Shown one piece after another: positions 1-10,919 of a stretch of DNA of 64,000 nt. Position 1 is the first letter of the stretch; each line of letters starts with the position of its first letter. The position numbers and the translations under genes are program-made. Below the pieces are notes generated by a model. That model searched no databases and was not told the origin of the DNA. It saw only the letters and a program-made list of their open reading frames with translations. Source of the stretch: Clarkia xantiana subsp. parviflora (Eukaryota > Streptophyta > Magnoliopsida > Myrtales > Onagraceae); contig JAPTYO010000010.1 in NCBI GenBank assembly GCA_036873135.1, positions 3,138,634 to 3,202,633 of the forward strand, written 5' to 3'.

Positions 1-166
1 GAGCTTGATTAAGGGAAGAGGGGCGATGGCGGAGGATGTGGCTGAAGCAGCGGTTTTCTTGGCCAGTGAAGAAGCAGGGTTTATAACGGGTCATAATTTG
101 ATTGTGGATGGGGGTTTTACTTCTGTTTCTAACACCTTGGGTTTTATCTACAAACAATTAGATTAA
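1..166 (+). CDS. Short-chain dehydrogenase/reductase, C-terminal part
   Basis: The window opens inside a coding exon. From base 2 the frame reads about 54 residues to a TAA at 164-166. It carries the C-terminal signature of classical plant SDRs: a G-x-GA turn, then DVAEAAVFLASEEAGFITGH and N-LIVDGGF. In the family this part closes the NAD(P)-binding fold and forms the subunit interface; the YxxxK catalytic motif would lie upstream, outside the window. The closest plant groups are secoisolariciresinol-dehydrogenase-like and tropinone-reductase-like SDRs. The substrate cannot be told from this piece. The 5' part and any introns are not visible. Confidence 0.85.
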   Translation, partial: SLIKGRGAMAEDVAEAAVFLASEEAGFITGHNLIVDGGFTSVSNTLGFIYKQLD

Positions 167-635
167 GTTCAAACCCGAGGTATAGTGAGGGGACAAGGAC
201 TATCATCATCATAAGCATGGTTTGATTTGGTTTCGAGACATTAAAGTACCCCACTAATTACAGTTATTTTAAATATAAATGAAAAACGTCTTTGTGCTTG
301 CAATTTGTATGGTTTTAGATGGAAAGACAAACAAATTTGTTGTTGGATGGACAACAAGGACAAAACTACTATATTGACTTTAGCCTTTTTTATTTTTTAG
401 ATTTTGATTCTATTTTTAAAAATTATCTTAAAAGGTATCTAATTTTTATCATTTTTTATTCTCATGTTTTTTTACACGACTTGCATGAAATTCGGAAAAT
501 CTATTGATGCTTGCTATAAAGGTGGAAAATTCATGAATATTTATTTTCTAATGAATTCAGTGAATATCCAAAAGAATGGTTGAAAACTAGTTTTATACCT
601 CTTTCACGAGTGTAGAAAGAGGAGGATATCAATGT
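167..635. other. 3' flank of the SDR gene, no further gene
   Basis: AT-rich sequence downstream of the SDR stop, presumably its 3' UTR and then intergenic DNA. A 62-codon open frame at 319-507 has no recognisable motif and looks like chance. Nothing else is supportable here. Confidence 0.5.
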
Positions 636-643
636 GTAAGAAG

Positions 644-1004
644 CAGTGTTATCAGAACCGTACCGGACGTCGAACTGGCAAGGGTGTCGGTTCCCGGTTC
701 ACCGGTTAGACCGTCGGTCCGACCCGATTCGGTTGCTGGTCCATATAATATAATATATATGATATAATAATCCAGACCGCCGGTCCGACCTGGTTTTTTT
801 GTTCCTTTTTAATGATAGGAAAGTCCGAACCGGTGAACCGGCGAACCGCCCAGTTCGCCCAAAACCGGCCGGTTCGGTGAAAACCGGACTTCAGAACCGG
901 GTTCGCTTACATCCTCCGGAAATGAGCAAATCGGACCGTGTAGGGGTCCGGTTCCAGTCCGACCGCGGCCGGACCGCCAGTCCGGTCCGGTTCTAATAAC
1001 ACTG
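644..1004. mobile_element. hAT-type MITE with GC-rich core, family 1, copy A
   Basis: A 361-bp element. It starts CAGTGTTATCAGAACCG and ends with the inverted form CGGTTCTAATAACACTG, with one mismatch in the outer 10 bp. It is flanked by a perfect 8-bp target duplication GTAAGAAG at 636-643 and 1005-1012. An 8-bp duplication with CAGTG ends is typical of hAT elements. The core is rich in CCGG and GGTTC words and has no transposase. A sister copy lies at 4860-5264 and a truncated one at 41343. The open frame at 799-996 is a by-product of the GC-rich core. Confidence 0.9.
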
Positions 1005-1012
1005 GTAAGAAG

Positions 1013-2012
1013 TTTCGAATTAAGCAGCCTGATGAAACAAAAGATGTAAGCTTTTAAGGTGAAATAGTACTGTCAAATGTAGACTATATTAGTAAAAAAT
1101 AGTAGTAGAAGAAATTGCAGCAATAGTAGACTTCCTCATGCAAGTCATTTAGGAAATAATAGAAATAAATGTTTAAAAATAATTAGAAGACAAATTTAGT
1201 TTGAGATTAACATTGTTAACAACGGTGGAGTTAGTTATGGTTTATTAACTATAAATTTTATGATATAAGTCGGAAAAACTATTTTTAGTGTTATTTTTAA
1301 AAATTAGAATTAAGGTTTAGAGTTTCTCATGTTCTGATCTGAATACATACATAAGCACGAGGCCATCACGATTGGATTACTATGACATGTGAAATAAAAA
1401 AGAACGTTTTGCAGCAACTTTGACCTTATTAACAGCTTTGTTGGGTTCGATCTTATGCAGTAACCAGTTAAGCTGGTTTCGATCGAATGCAGTAAGCAAT
1501 AGTTAAGCTGGGTTCGATCAATAGGAAAACTTAAAAAAATTGATTTATTTTATAAGAATGATGAAAAAATTTGAATTGATTTATGTAAAGGTAAAATCGT
1601 AAATTTTATAATCATTTAATCACATTAGATAAAAAACTACGTGACTAAATAAAATAAGTTTAACTATTTAATCACGTTATAGATAACCAAACAATCACAT
1701 TAAAAATAATGAAAACTGCGAGTTTTTTTTTTTTTTTTTTTGGCAAAAGATAATAATTAAGGTATATTTATTGAATAAAAAAAAATCCAATCATAGTTAG
1801 TGTAACTTGTGAAGCTGGACTAGGAGCAGGCCCAGAAACGAGAAACACACCTGAATTTCAGGGGGCTTTAGTTCAGGTCCACCATGGGCGGCTTGAGAGA
1901 GCTTCCATTTTATTATTAGGCTGAGGCAGCAGCTCAGGCAGGAAGGGAAGGAGGCAGTCTTCGCAGACCGTGAGAGAGAAGGTAGTTGAACGACTTTGAT
2001 TCAGCATCAGAG
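1013..2012. other. Upstream region and 5' UTR of NDUFB7
   Basis: AT-rich DNA. At 1436-1520 there is a short imperfect repeat of a word like GTTCGATC...GCAGTAA...AGTTAAGCTGG. A poly-T run sits at 1722-1741. Sequence from about 1800 becomes GC-richer and purine-rich toward the NDUFB7 start, as expected for a promoter-proximal region and 5' UTR. No clear TATA box was identified. Confidence 0.4.
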
Positions 2013-2321
2013 ATGGCAGCAGAAGGAACCTCGAAGAAGATGATTGCGACGCAGGAGGAGATGGTGAACGCCAAGGTCCCGCTGGCCTACAGAGACCAGT
2101 GCGCCCACCTCCTCATCCCCCTCAATAAGTGCCGCCAGTCTGAGTTCTACCTTCCATGGAAGTGCGAGTCCGAGCGCCACATCTATGAGAAGTGCGAGTA
2201 CGAGCTCGTCATGGAGCGGATGCTTCTGATGCAGAAGATCCGTGAGCAGGAAGCCAAGTCCAAGCAGTCCCAGGGCCAGAGCCAGGGCATCCCCCTCATC
2301 CCTAAAACTGCCAATGCCTAA
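2013..2321 (+). CDS. NDUFB7: NADH dehydrogenase 1 beta subcomplex subunit 7
   Basis: Encodes a 102-residue accessory subunit of mitochondrial complex I, membrane arm. The protein has the twin CX9C pattern of intermembrane-space proteins: Cys30-x9-Cys40 and Cys51-x9-Cys61. These disulfide-bonded helices are made by the Mia40 import route. Plant hallmarks are present: KKMIATQEEM near the N-terminus, LIPLNKCRQ, FYLPWKCE, YEKCEYELVMERM and the C-terminal VPLIPKTANA-type end, here IPLIPKTANA. The start is the ATG at 2013; an upstream in-frame TTG at 1986 is not a likely plant start. Length matches the plant family. The coding region is one exon. A strong splice donor follows the stop by 35 bp (CCG|GTAAGT, exon end 2356), so the 3' UTR is probably spliced. 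Confidence 0.95.
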   Translation: MAAEGTSKKMIATQEEMVNAKVPLAYRDQCAHLLIPLNKCRQSEFYLPWKCESERHIYEKCEYELVMERMLLMQKIREQEAKSKQSQGQSQGIPLIPKTANA

Positions 2322-4684
2322 CCCGCCTTCTTCAATCATCTTCATCTTTTTTACCGGTAAGTTGATTCCCTGCCTTGATTATCGATTTCCGCTTTCCCTT
2401 TATTGATGGGATCATGATTGATGCACTTTTATGTTGTCGAATTTGGAAGTTGTTTAGATCGAGTTCAATTCACGCAATTTAGGTTTTACACGGTTTTCCG
2501 TCGGAGCTTCTGATTATTCGCTTCCCTGATGTTTGTTTCTGGGCTTGAATTTTGGTTGCCCAACGCGTAAGAGACTTCACAGTTTGAGGGACTCCCTCAA
2601 TCAGCAGATTCGTGATCCATGAGATGATTGGTATATCGAGCTTCTAGACATTATGGAGTGGAAGTACTTTCGATAGATTCCAACAAACATAGGTTGCTCA
2701 TCTTTCCTTCTGTAATCAAGAGGATTCTTCATGCCACAAACTTCATGGTTTGAAAAAGTTCAGTGAATGATCTAAGAGGGAACAATTCTTCCGTCGACAC
2801 AGTTAGGCTAGCTCTCCAATATAACCATTCTAGAAACAGCACTTAGGAATTTATCAACTATTTCTTGACAGTTTGGACCATGAATCTCTGTCCTTAAATG
2901 TCCACCTACTGCTAGAAGGAGAATCAATAGCAGGCTAGTGAAGGTGCCAAAGTTATATATGGGAATATGACTAACAACTGGACAAGTTTACTTTGATACT
3001 CAAAACAGCTTTTAAGTTGAGAAGAGTCTCTTGACATTGTAAGAAGTCGATCAGATATGAGAAATGGGATACCTTTCAGATTTAGCTTCCAGAATGCCAA
3101 AACTCTCTTTTAGTTTTAGAAGCTTGTTAGTTTCCGTTTATCTTCACGTAGCTATATTTCACTGTCTGTAGCATTCTGGTTGTAATTGGGCTGCTGAAGT
3201 CATGCCTTTGGAAGAAGATATGTTTTGCATATGCATTTCTCGTACGAATGTCAGTGGCGAAGCATGAAAGTATCTTCTTCCTTAGACTTCCTAAGGAAAC
3301 ATAATAAACCATGAGCCTTCCCTCAGTATGTTAGTAATAACACCAGTGACCAGTCCCAGTCCCAATTCCATGTAGTGAATTAGTGATTGGAGGAGGTCAT
3401 CCTTTTTAGGGCATCCTTTACCATAGCATAGGTAGACATATTTGCGAGTAGTCCATTGCAGATGTAGATACATTGTTGAGAGTACAGTTGAAGATGCCGT
3501 TGATCCTCTTAGGATTTTCACTTTTAAGGAAAATAGACTATTCATAACTAGTAAAAAGAGAAAAGGCACAGCCTGTTCTAGAAGAGAAGCACGGGAAACA
3601 TGGATTTCATATAAACTATTTGAAATAAGGCTGCTTGTCTCAGGATACTTCAGATATATTTAAAACCTGATTGATAGTACGGTTTTAAGCTGTTGATTTA
3701 TAACTTGAGAATGATGATGAGAAAGCAACCAGTAGAATACCAGAGCTAGAGCAGGATCTTATCTTCTAAAATAAAAGAGTAGAGGATGAAAACTCGTAAA
3801 AGATGTGCTGATGAATGCAGAATTTAGTATTAGGAATGCAAAAGAAGGGAGTAGTTCATATCCTTGTGTAAATTGTGGAGAGTTGTAGCTGCTCTCTTCC
3901 TGTTTGTTGTCTCTGTTCAAGACAGGTTCTGTGTCATTGTGATATTGCATTCTATCACCTACTGACTGACTTTCTGCTTGCTTTTGAATTTATCATGAGT
4001 AAAGGAAACCTGGAAAGGACTCTATTTTCCTTTTCAGATGCACGTTTATTCACTTTGTACATATCAGTGTTGTGTTTCTAGATTTACATACATTATTGCA
4101 TCATCTGCTGATTGGACCGGACGGACCGGTTTATTGCTTAGTTCGGACGGGTATCTATATCTTTGGTCTGGTTTTCTTTCTTATAAAAGACCACCCCTTT
4201 GTAGTACGGTGTACGGTTTTTTCGGTTTAATCCAAAACTTAAAAAATTCATTACTTTTTTTTTTCTTTTCAATTTTCATTGCCCATATCCAAAAAAAGAA
4301 ATAAATAATTTCTAGAAATGTAATGAAATAACATATCTGGAAATTTTCAGATTGGCGTTGGTTCAGTTTTCGCCGGTTTTTACTTTCAACTTCTACTGCT
4401 GACATAATTGATGCAATCAATCAATATGCAGGGAGGGGGGGCTTTGGAGGGATGATATGGAGAGCTCCTGCAGTGCAGATTACGTTATCGTTTGGTACTG
4501 GTGTTATTGAAGTCATAAAATTTGAACTTGTTATCAAATCAAGGAACTTGCATCTTTTCTTTGTGTTCATGTTGGAAAGGAAACATGTTGTTCTTTTCAA
4601 CTGAGAGAATATTTCCTTTGGCCAAGGACTGAGAGAATAAGATATTATCCATTCATCTAAACTTTGAGAATGGTGATGTGGACA
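2322..4684 (+). other. Putative spliced 3' UTR and downstream region of NDUFB7
   Basis: The stretch after the NDUFB7 stop has a good donor at 2357 and no convincing coding frame on either strand. Its base composition is more balanced than the AT-rich intergenic DNA elsewhere. It may be a long 3' UTR intron; the acceptor cannot be fixed from sequence alone. Around 4110-4400 there is GGACCGG-rich sequence and a diverged CGGTTTTT-type patch, possibly a decayed relative of the GC-core MITEs. Open frames here (for example 3291-3569 minus) show no known motif. Confidence 0.35.
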
Positions 4685-4693
4685 TATATATTT

Positions 4694-5627
4694 GAGTTAA
4701 TAACTAAAAAACGGTCCAAAGTTTACCCTATGTTATAATTAGGTGTCTGAAGCTTGAAATGCTAAAATGGATTGTGTCAAGTTTCATTTTTGTTTAAATT
4801 TAGTGTTTGTGCTTTCATTTCCGTTCAATCATTTTCATCAACCCACCCACTCATAATCCCAGTGTTATCAGAACCGGACCGGACGTCGAACCGGCAAGGG
4901 TGTCGGTTCCCGGTTCAACGGTCAGACCGCCGGTCTGATCCGGTTCGGTTGCTGATCCACATAATATAATATATATGACATAATTATAAATAATTCAGCC
5001 CAATAATAGAAATACCAATCCAGACCGCCGGTCCGACCCGGTTCTCTGTAAGTAAGTTAACCCTAATTTTGTTTTTTTTTAATGAAAGGAGTCCGAACCG
5101 GCGAACCGCCCGGTTCACTCAAAACCGACCAGTTCGGTGAAAACCGGACTTCAGAACCGGGTTCGCTTACATCCTCCGGAAATGAGCAAACCGGACCGTG
5201 GAGGGGTCCGGTTCCGGTCCGACCGCGGTCGGACCGCCGGTCCGGTCCGGTTCTGATAACACTGCATAATCCATCACTCTTTACTTTTCACAAAATCGTC
5301 AAATTTCATAAAAAATTTGAACATAAAAAAAAAGTTTCTAGAAGAGTGGTGTAGGGCCATTTTCCAAGGACAACTTGACGAAATTTACTTGTGCGGATGT
5401 GGCCAACGTCTTAGGTGACGGTCCCGGCAAGATGACGAGAATGAAGTGTGTATGGGAGTTCGAATTTGACAGAGGGTTTCGTCGGAATTGACTTCTCTAA
5501 ATTAATCAGACCGAGACATCACGCTTTAACAAAATTGAAACATTGGACACTACAGTTTAACGTTTGAAACTTCAGACACCTAATTTTAACGTAGGGAAAC
5601 CTTGGACAGTATTTTAGTTATTAACTC
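4694..5627. mobile_element. Mutator-type MITE, interrupted by a hAT MITE
   Basis: The ends are inverted copies: GAGTTAATAACTAAAA at the left and TTTTAGTTATTAACTC at the right. A perfect 9-bp target duplication TATATATTT lies at 4685-4693 and 5628-5636. A 9-bp duplication is the mark of Mutator-like elements. Removing the inner hAT element and its duplicated 8 bp leaves about 521 bp, close to the 537-bp relative at 57653-58189. It shares with that copy and with 22011-22352 the pattern 'no effect below threshold' of similar internal sequence around the words GTGACGGTCC and GATGTGGCCA. There is no transposase. Confidence 0.85.
4860..5264. mobile_element. hAT-type MITE, family 1, copy B (nested)
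   Basis: A 405-bp element with ends CAGTGTTATCAGAACCGG and CCGGTTCTGATAACACTG, perfectly inverted. It is flanked by the 8-bp duplication CATAATCC at 4852-4859 and 5265-5272. It shares most of its length with copy A at 644-1004, but keeps extra AT-rich sequence near 4975-5020. It sits inside the Mutator-type MITE at 4694-5627, so it inserted later. The core is CCGG and GGTTCGG rich. It has no coding capacity; the frame at 5082-5354 runs through the core by chance. Confidence 0.92.
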
Positions 5628-5670
5628 TATATATTTTGATATTTTAGTTATTAACTCTATATATTTTGAC
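5611..5670. repeat. 30-bp direct repeat covering a transposon end and its target site
   Basis: A 30-bp unit beginning ATTTTAGTTATTAACTC occurs twice in a row (5611-5640 and 5641-5670), differing only at the last base. Each unit holds the right end of the Mutator-type MITE plus the TATATATTT target sequence. The duplication therefore happened after, or together with, insertion. Confidence 0.85.
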
Positions 5671-5678
5671 TTCTCTAA

Positions 5679-6250
5679 GGGGGCGTTTGGAGACGTAATG
5701 TGAGATTACTTGAAATGTGAGATTACAAGTAATGTGAGCTGTAATGTGGAGTGTAATGTTAGATTACAGTGTTTGGTATGTGTTGTAATGTGACTTTATT
5801 ATTATTATATTAATTTATAGAGAGTATATTATATCTCAATATGATAAGATTTTAAAAAGAAAAAATATTTTGACAACAAATAACTTCTTAAAGTTTATGT
5901 TTCGTGATTAATACTATAGTCATTTATGAATTCTAAAAATAAAATATGTAAACTCAATATGTTCAACGATTAAAATTCTAATAGTTAAAACATTATACGT
6001 AGTTTTATAATATAATTTTCATAAGAAATGCATTAAAAAGCATTTACTCATTTATATGAATGTATTATTATTTATTATAATAATGAGTTATAAAGTAGAT
6101 AAAAAAAAAAAAAAAACTACTAATAATAACAAAATTATTATCGTAATAAGCTATAATGATAATACAAAGTATTTTATCTATTTAATAAATATTAATAAAA
6201 TAATAACACTCCGTAATGTTGGATGTAATCTCACATTACATCCGTTTTTG
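5679..6250. mobile_element. MITE remnant, PIF/Harbinger-like
   Basis: The left end GGGGGCGTTTGG follows a TAA, as in many PIF/Harbinger MITEs. The inner word GTAATGTGAGATTAC near the left end (about 5695-5710) recurs inverted near 6226-6240 (GTAATCTCACATTAC). The outer right end is diverged or lost, so the target duplication cannot be confirmed. The interior is AT-rich and non-coding. Confidence 0.5.
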
Positions 6251-7559
6251 GATGTAATTTATTTATGTGCAGCTTTTTGCCAATTATCTAAGAAAAATTC
6301 ATTTGCTTGTTTTTGTTATGGATTTGATCAAATAGACTTATGATTGTTTTTGTTGTTATGTTATGTTATGGATATGGTTGGGTTTTGAAGGAATATGTCT
6401 TTTCTTGTTAACTGATTTGGGGTTTCAGTAAAAAAAGAAGGTAAGAATTGATCCGGTTAAAATCATTTTTTTAAAAAAAAATTGGAACTGTTTTAAATAG
6501 TTCCAATCCAGTTCCGAAGTGTATAGTTATGATTTGTGAATAGATTAGGTTTATTAGAAAGAAGAAGCATGCTGCCAATCATCTAGTGACTAGCCATGAG
6601 AAAGAAAAGAAAGTAAGGTTGACCCAATATTAATCAAAGAAAGCCTTGCACGCCAAATGAGTCTACACTTTTGGTATCCATTTCTTTTGAAATAGCATTC
6701 GATTGCAATAATTTACTCGAGACAATTATCAGTCTCCATCATAAGCAATCATAATTTGGAATATTGGACATAACAGTATAATCAAGTTGTGGCTGGCTGT
6801 GATGGAAGACCCATCCGCGTGCCATGGACGACAATCCTATGATTGCCCGATTCCATAAAAAGCCACCTCCATTTCCTTCTTTATTCATATTATATTCCAC
6901 TAATCATTAAACCTTTTATTTTTATTTTATTACTCTTTTGTATTCATATTCATAAATCATCTTACAGTTTTACAAATCAATGCACGTTGTTGTTGTTGTT
7001 TTTTTTTTTTTTTTTAAATTAAAGTTCTAACGTAGTATGCGCGGCTAAGGATGTAATGTGAGTTAAGTTATTTGTGACCTATTCAAAAATCATAACTGAT
7101 TCAATCAAAATTCGAATTCAACTAAAGAAACTTCGTGCCGAGCTTTTCGAAATGTCTAGTCGAGTTCAAACTTAATAATACTTGGCTGGATCGAATTATT
7201 TGTGAGCTATTAGAGCTTTATGATATATTTAAGTCAAGCTCAATTTTCGTAGTTATAAGATATAAAATAAGCATACGAGTTGAACACGACTTTTATATTA
7301 TAAAAAATACTAATTTATTGTGATGTGTAATTATTATGTTAAGAATTAACTCGAATTTTTTAAAGGTCACATTTACATAATTTTCATATTGATTCATTTT
7401 TTTTCCTTTTACTGAAGTCAAATCTTTCAACAAAAATAAATAAAAATAAAAGTCGAAATCCTTGCTTTTCCTTTCCCCCGTAAATCCTCTTTATTAAAAC
7501 AAAGTGACTCTCTCCTTTCCCTCAAAACTGCTCTGTGTGTTGTTGTTTTTCATTCTCAA
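6251..7559. other. Upstream region of the receptor kinase gene
   Basis: AT-rich intergenic DNA with poly-T/poly-A runs (about 6996-7016). CT-rich sequence at about 7500-7540 fits a 5' UTR just before the ATG at 7560. No TATA box or gene was identified with confidence. Confidence 0.4.
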
Positions 7560-10500
7560 ATGGAGAATATCATCTGCAGACATGTAATCCTTCTTCTTCT
7601 TCTTCTTCTTCTCCTCATCTTCACCATCACTGCCACCTCCCAGTCATCATCCTCTATCAAGACAGACGCAGCGGCTCTTCTCTCGTTGAAGAAAACGATC
7701 CAGACGGATTCAAAAGGCGTCCTTTCAGACTGGAAGCTTGACAAGGACCCCTGCACTTGGTACGGCGTCACCTGCTCTCATCTCCACCGAATCACGCAGC
7801 TCGATCTCTCCGGTGCTTCTCTATACGGCGGACCCACTTTCTCTCTCTATCCTTTAACTCCTCTCGACCAGTTGTCAGTTCTGAAGCTCTCCTCGAACTC
7901 CTTGTTCCTCAACTCCACCTTGCTCCACCTTCCGTACGGCCTCACACATCTCGACCTGTCTCTGACCAGGATGTCCGGTCCGGTCCCACAACACCTCTTC
8001 ACCAAGTGCCCTAATCTCGAGGAACTCAATCTCGCACTCAATAACCTCACCGGCCCCTTGCCGGAGAATTTCTTCACCAACGCCGGCAACCTCAAACTCC
8101 TCGACATGTCGTACAACAATTTATCTGGTTCTATATCGGGTTTGAGGATCGACGAACGGTCTTGCTCTTCTCTGCTGCAGCTCGATTTGTCGACCAACCA
8201 CCTTAGCGACTCCATTCCCGCCGCCTTCTCAAACTGCACAAACCTTCAGTCCCTCACTTTGACGTCGAATCTCTTCGGCGGCTCGATTCCTCCAGCTTTG
8301 GGGCGATTAATGAGCCTGCAGAGGATCGATCTCTCGCATAACAATATCAGTGGTTGGATTCCGGAGGAGTTTGGCGATGCTTGCAGGTCACTCCTCGAGC
8401 TCACTCTCGCCTTTAACAACATCTCCGGCCCGATCCCAGATTCTTTCGGCCAATGCAGTTTGCTGCAGAGTATTGATCTGTCTAATAACGTTATCTCTGG
8501 TCCGTTTCCCGACAAGATTCTTCGGAACCTCGGCTCAATCGAGAGCTTGCTGCTGAGTAAGAACATGATTTCTGGTGCTTTTCCTGCTTCACTTTCGTTC
8601 TGCAAGAAGTTGAGAGTTGTTGATCTCAGTTCAAACAAGTTCTCAGGAGAGATTCCTCCGGATTTATGCCCCGGTGCGGTTTCTCTCGAAGAATTACGTG
8701 TTCCGGACAACCTTATTTCTGGGAAAATCCCACCTCAATTGTCGCAGTGCTTTCAGCTGAAGAAGATTGATCTAAGCTTGAACGACTTGGTCGGCGAAAT
8801 CCCGTCAGAGATCGGGCATCTCAAGAATCTCGAGCAGTTCATCGCGTGGTTCAATGGACTCCAAGGGAGGATCCCACCAGAATTAGGCAACTGCAAGAAC
8901 TTGAAAAATCTCATCCTCAACAACAATAATCTAAGTGGCGAAATCCCGACCGAGTTGTTCGAGTGCAGGAATTTGGAGTGGATATCTCTTTCGAGCAACA
9001 GCCTGAGCGGTGAGATCCCACCACAGTTCGGCCTTCTTACGAGATTAGCCGTGCTGCAGCTTGGAAACAATAGCTTGACCGGCAAGATACCCCCTGAGCT
9101 CCAGAGCTGCAGCAGTTTGGTTTGGCTCGATTTGAACAGCAACAAACTCACAGGAGAAATCCCGCCACGGCTCGGAAGACAGCTCGGGGACAAAGCGGTG
9201 ATCGGGATTCTGACAGGAAATACATTGGTGTTTGTCAGAAATGTCGGAAACTCTTGCAAAGGTATCGGCGGGTTGTTGGAATTCGCAGGGATAAGGCCGG
9301 AGAGACTGCTTCAAGTATCTACTTTTCGAAGCTGCGATTTCACGAGGATGTACTCAGGTGCAATTCTGAGCATGTTTACTCGCTACCAAACACTGGAGTA
9401 CCTCGATTTATCGTACAATCAACTACGTGGCGAGATTCCGGATGAGTTTGGGGACATGGTGGCACTCCAGGTTCTTGACTTGTCCCACAATCAATTGTCA
9501 GGGGAGATCCCCGAGTCGATCGGTAAGCTCAAGGATTTGGGTGTATTGGATGCTTCGCATAACCGGTTACAGGGTCAGATTCCCGATTCCTTCTCGAATC
9601 TTTCCTTCTTGGTTCAGATCGATCTTTCTAACAACGAATTGACCGGGCAGATTCCGCAGCGTGGCCAGCTCAGTACACTTCCTGCAACCCAGTTTGCAAA
9701 TAATCCCGGCTTATGCGGGGTCCCGTTGCCCGAGTGTAAGAGCGGTGACCCAGTTTCGGATACTACTCGAGAAAGTGGTAAGAATCCTAAGGTGGCCTTC
9801 TGGGGAAATAGCACAATCCTCGGAATCCTCATCTCAGTCGCTACGGTTTGCATCTTGATTGTATGTGCCGCGGCAATGTATTCTAGAAGGAAAGAGGCAG
9901 AGGAGGTGAAGATGCTGAATAGCTTGAAAGCGGCGCGTTCTGCAACAACCTGGAAAATCGACCGGGAAAAGGAGCCGCTGAGCATCAATGTGGCCACTTT
10001 CCAAAGGCAGCTTCGCAAGCTTAAATTCTCTCAACTGATAGAAGCCACTGACGGGTTTTCCTCGTCAAGCCTGATCGGGTGCGGTGGGTTCGGGGAAGTA
10101 TTCAAGGCGACACTAAAAGACGGTTCGAATGTAGCCATCAAGAAACTCATAAGACTTAGCTGCCAAGGCGACCGTGAGTTCATGGCCGAGATGGAGACTC
10201 TAGGAAAGATCAAGCACCGCAATTTAGTACCGTTGCTCGGTTACTGCAAAATCGGGGAAGAGAGGCTTTTGGTGTACGAGTTCATGGAGTTCGGAAGCCT
10301 CGACGAAGTTCTACACAAACCGCATCATCGGAGGATGCTTACTTGGGAAGCAAGAAAGAAGATTGCTAGAGGAGCGGCAAAAGGTCTGTGCTTTCTCCAC
10401 CACAACTGCATCCCACACATCATCCACCGCGACTTGAAATCGAGTAACGTGTTGTTGGACCATGAAATGGAGGCGAGAGTGTCGGATTTCGGTATGGCGA

Positions 10501-10919
10501 GGTTGATAAGTGCACTGGACACTCACCTGAGCGTGAGCACACTTGCTGGGACGCCAGGGTATGTGCCGCCGGAGTATTACCAGAGTTTCCGGTGTACGGC
10601 GAAAGGAGACGTGTACTCTCTTGGGGTGGTGCTGTTGGAGTTAGTGACCGGGAAACGGCCGACGGATAAGGAGGAGTTTGGGGACACGAATTTAGTAGGG
10701 TGGGTGAAGATGAAGGTGAGGGAAGGGAAGGAGATGGAGGTGATAGATGCAGATTTGCTGACAGTTAGTAAAAGGAGAGAAGAAGAAGAGGAGGTGAAGG
10801 AGATGGTTAGATACTTGGAGATAACTTTGCAATGTGTCAATGATTTCCCTTCAAGGAGGCCTACTATGCTTCAAGTTGTAGCCATGCTTAGGGAGTTAAT
10901 GCCTGCTAACAGTGGTTGA
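7560..10919 (+). CDS. BRL2: BRI1-like LRR receptor kinase, BRL2/VH1 type
   Basis: A 1119-residue, intronless, plasma-membrane LRR-X receptor kinase. In order: signal peptide (about 1-27); an N-terminal cysteine pair [10 protein letters not shown]; a long leucine-rich repeat ectodomain; an island domain at about 548-600 ([16 protein letters not shown], then RPERLLQ); further LRRs; a transmembrane helix at about 750-775; a juxtamembrane TTWK...[10 protein letters not shown] segment; and a Ser/Thr kinase. The kinase has the P-loop GCGGFGEVF (about 840), VAIKK lysine, HRDLKSSN (about 955), SDFGMAR and [11 protein letters not shown], so it looks active. Island and juxtamembrane sequence match BRL2/VASCULAR HIGHWAY 1, which acts in provascular and vein patterning and, unlike BRI1, BRL1 and BRL3, is not an established brassinosteroid receptor. 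Single-exon structure is usual for the BRI1 family. The next gene downstream is an IDD15-type factor, the same pairing as At2g01950/At2g01940. Confidence 0.95.
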   Translation: MENIICRHVILLLLLLLLLIFTITATSQSSSSIKTDAAALLSLKKTIQTDSKGVLSDWKLDKDPCTWYGVTCSHLHRITQLDLSGASLYGGPTFSLYPLTPLDQLSVLKLSSNSLFLNSTLLHLPYGLTHLDLSLTRMSGPVPQHLFTKCPNLEELNLALNNLTGPLPENFFTNAGNLKLLDMSYNNLSGSISGLRIDERSCSSLLQLDLSTNHLSDSIPAAFSNCTNLQSLTLTSNLFGGSIPPALGRLMSLQRIDLSHNNISGWIPEEFGDACRSLLELTLAFNNISGPIPDSFGQCSLLQSIDLSNNVISGPFPDKILRNLGSIESLLLSKNMISGAFPASLSFCKKLRVVDLSSNKFSGEIPPDLCPGAVSLEELRVPDNLISGKIPPQLSQCFQLKKIDLSLNDLVGEIPSEIGHLKNLEQFIAWFNGLQGRIPPELGNCKNLKNLILNNNNLSGEIPTELFECRNLEWISLSSNSLSGEIPPQFGLLTRLAVLQLGNNSLTGKIPPELQSCSSLVWLDLNSNKLTGEIPPRLGRQLGDKAVIGILTGNTLVFVRNVGNSCKGIGGLLEFAGIRPERLLQVSTFRSCDFTRMYSGAILSMFTRYQTLEYLDLSYNQLRGEIPDEFGDMVALQVLDLSHNQLSGEIPESIGKLKDLGVLDASHNRLQGQIPDSFSNLSFLVQIDLSNNELTGQIPQRGQLSTLPATQFANNPGLCGVPLPECKSGDPVSDTTRESGKNPKVAFWGNSTILGILISVATVCILIVCAAAMYSRRKEAEEVKMLNSLKAARSATTWKIDREKEPLSINVATFQRQLRKLKFSQLIEATDGFSSSSLIGCGGFGEVFKATLKDGSNVAIKKLIRLSCQGDREFMAEMETLGKIKHRNLVPLLGYCKIGEERLLVYEFMEFGSLDEVLHKPHHRRMLTWEARKKIARGAAKGLCFLHHNCIPHIIHRDLKSSNVLLDHEMEARVSDFGMARLISALDTHLSVSTLAGTPGYVPPEYYQSFRCTAKGDVYSLGVVLLELVTGKRPTDKEEFGDTNLVGWVKMKVREGKEMEVIDADLLTVSKRREEEEEVKEMVRYLEITLQCVNDFPSRRPTMLQVVAMLRELMPANSG

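Noticed and set aside
799..996. Arg/Pro-rich open frame
   Set aside because: Lies wholly inside the hAT MITE core.
1986..2012. Upstream start for NDUFB7 at 1986
   Set aside because: It would begin with TTG. The ATG at 2013 gives the normal family length.
2007..2345. Minus-strand frame of 112 codons over NDUFB7
   Set aside because: Shadow of the real gene on the other strand; no motif.
4181..4420. Lys/Asn-rich minus-strand frame
   Set aside because: Composition-driven, no motif, no gene structure around it.
7847..9314. Several long minus-strand frames inside BRL2
   Set aside because: Antisense shadows caused by the LRR codon pattern.
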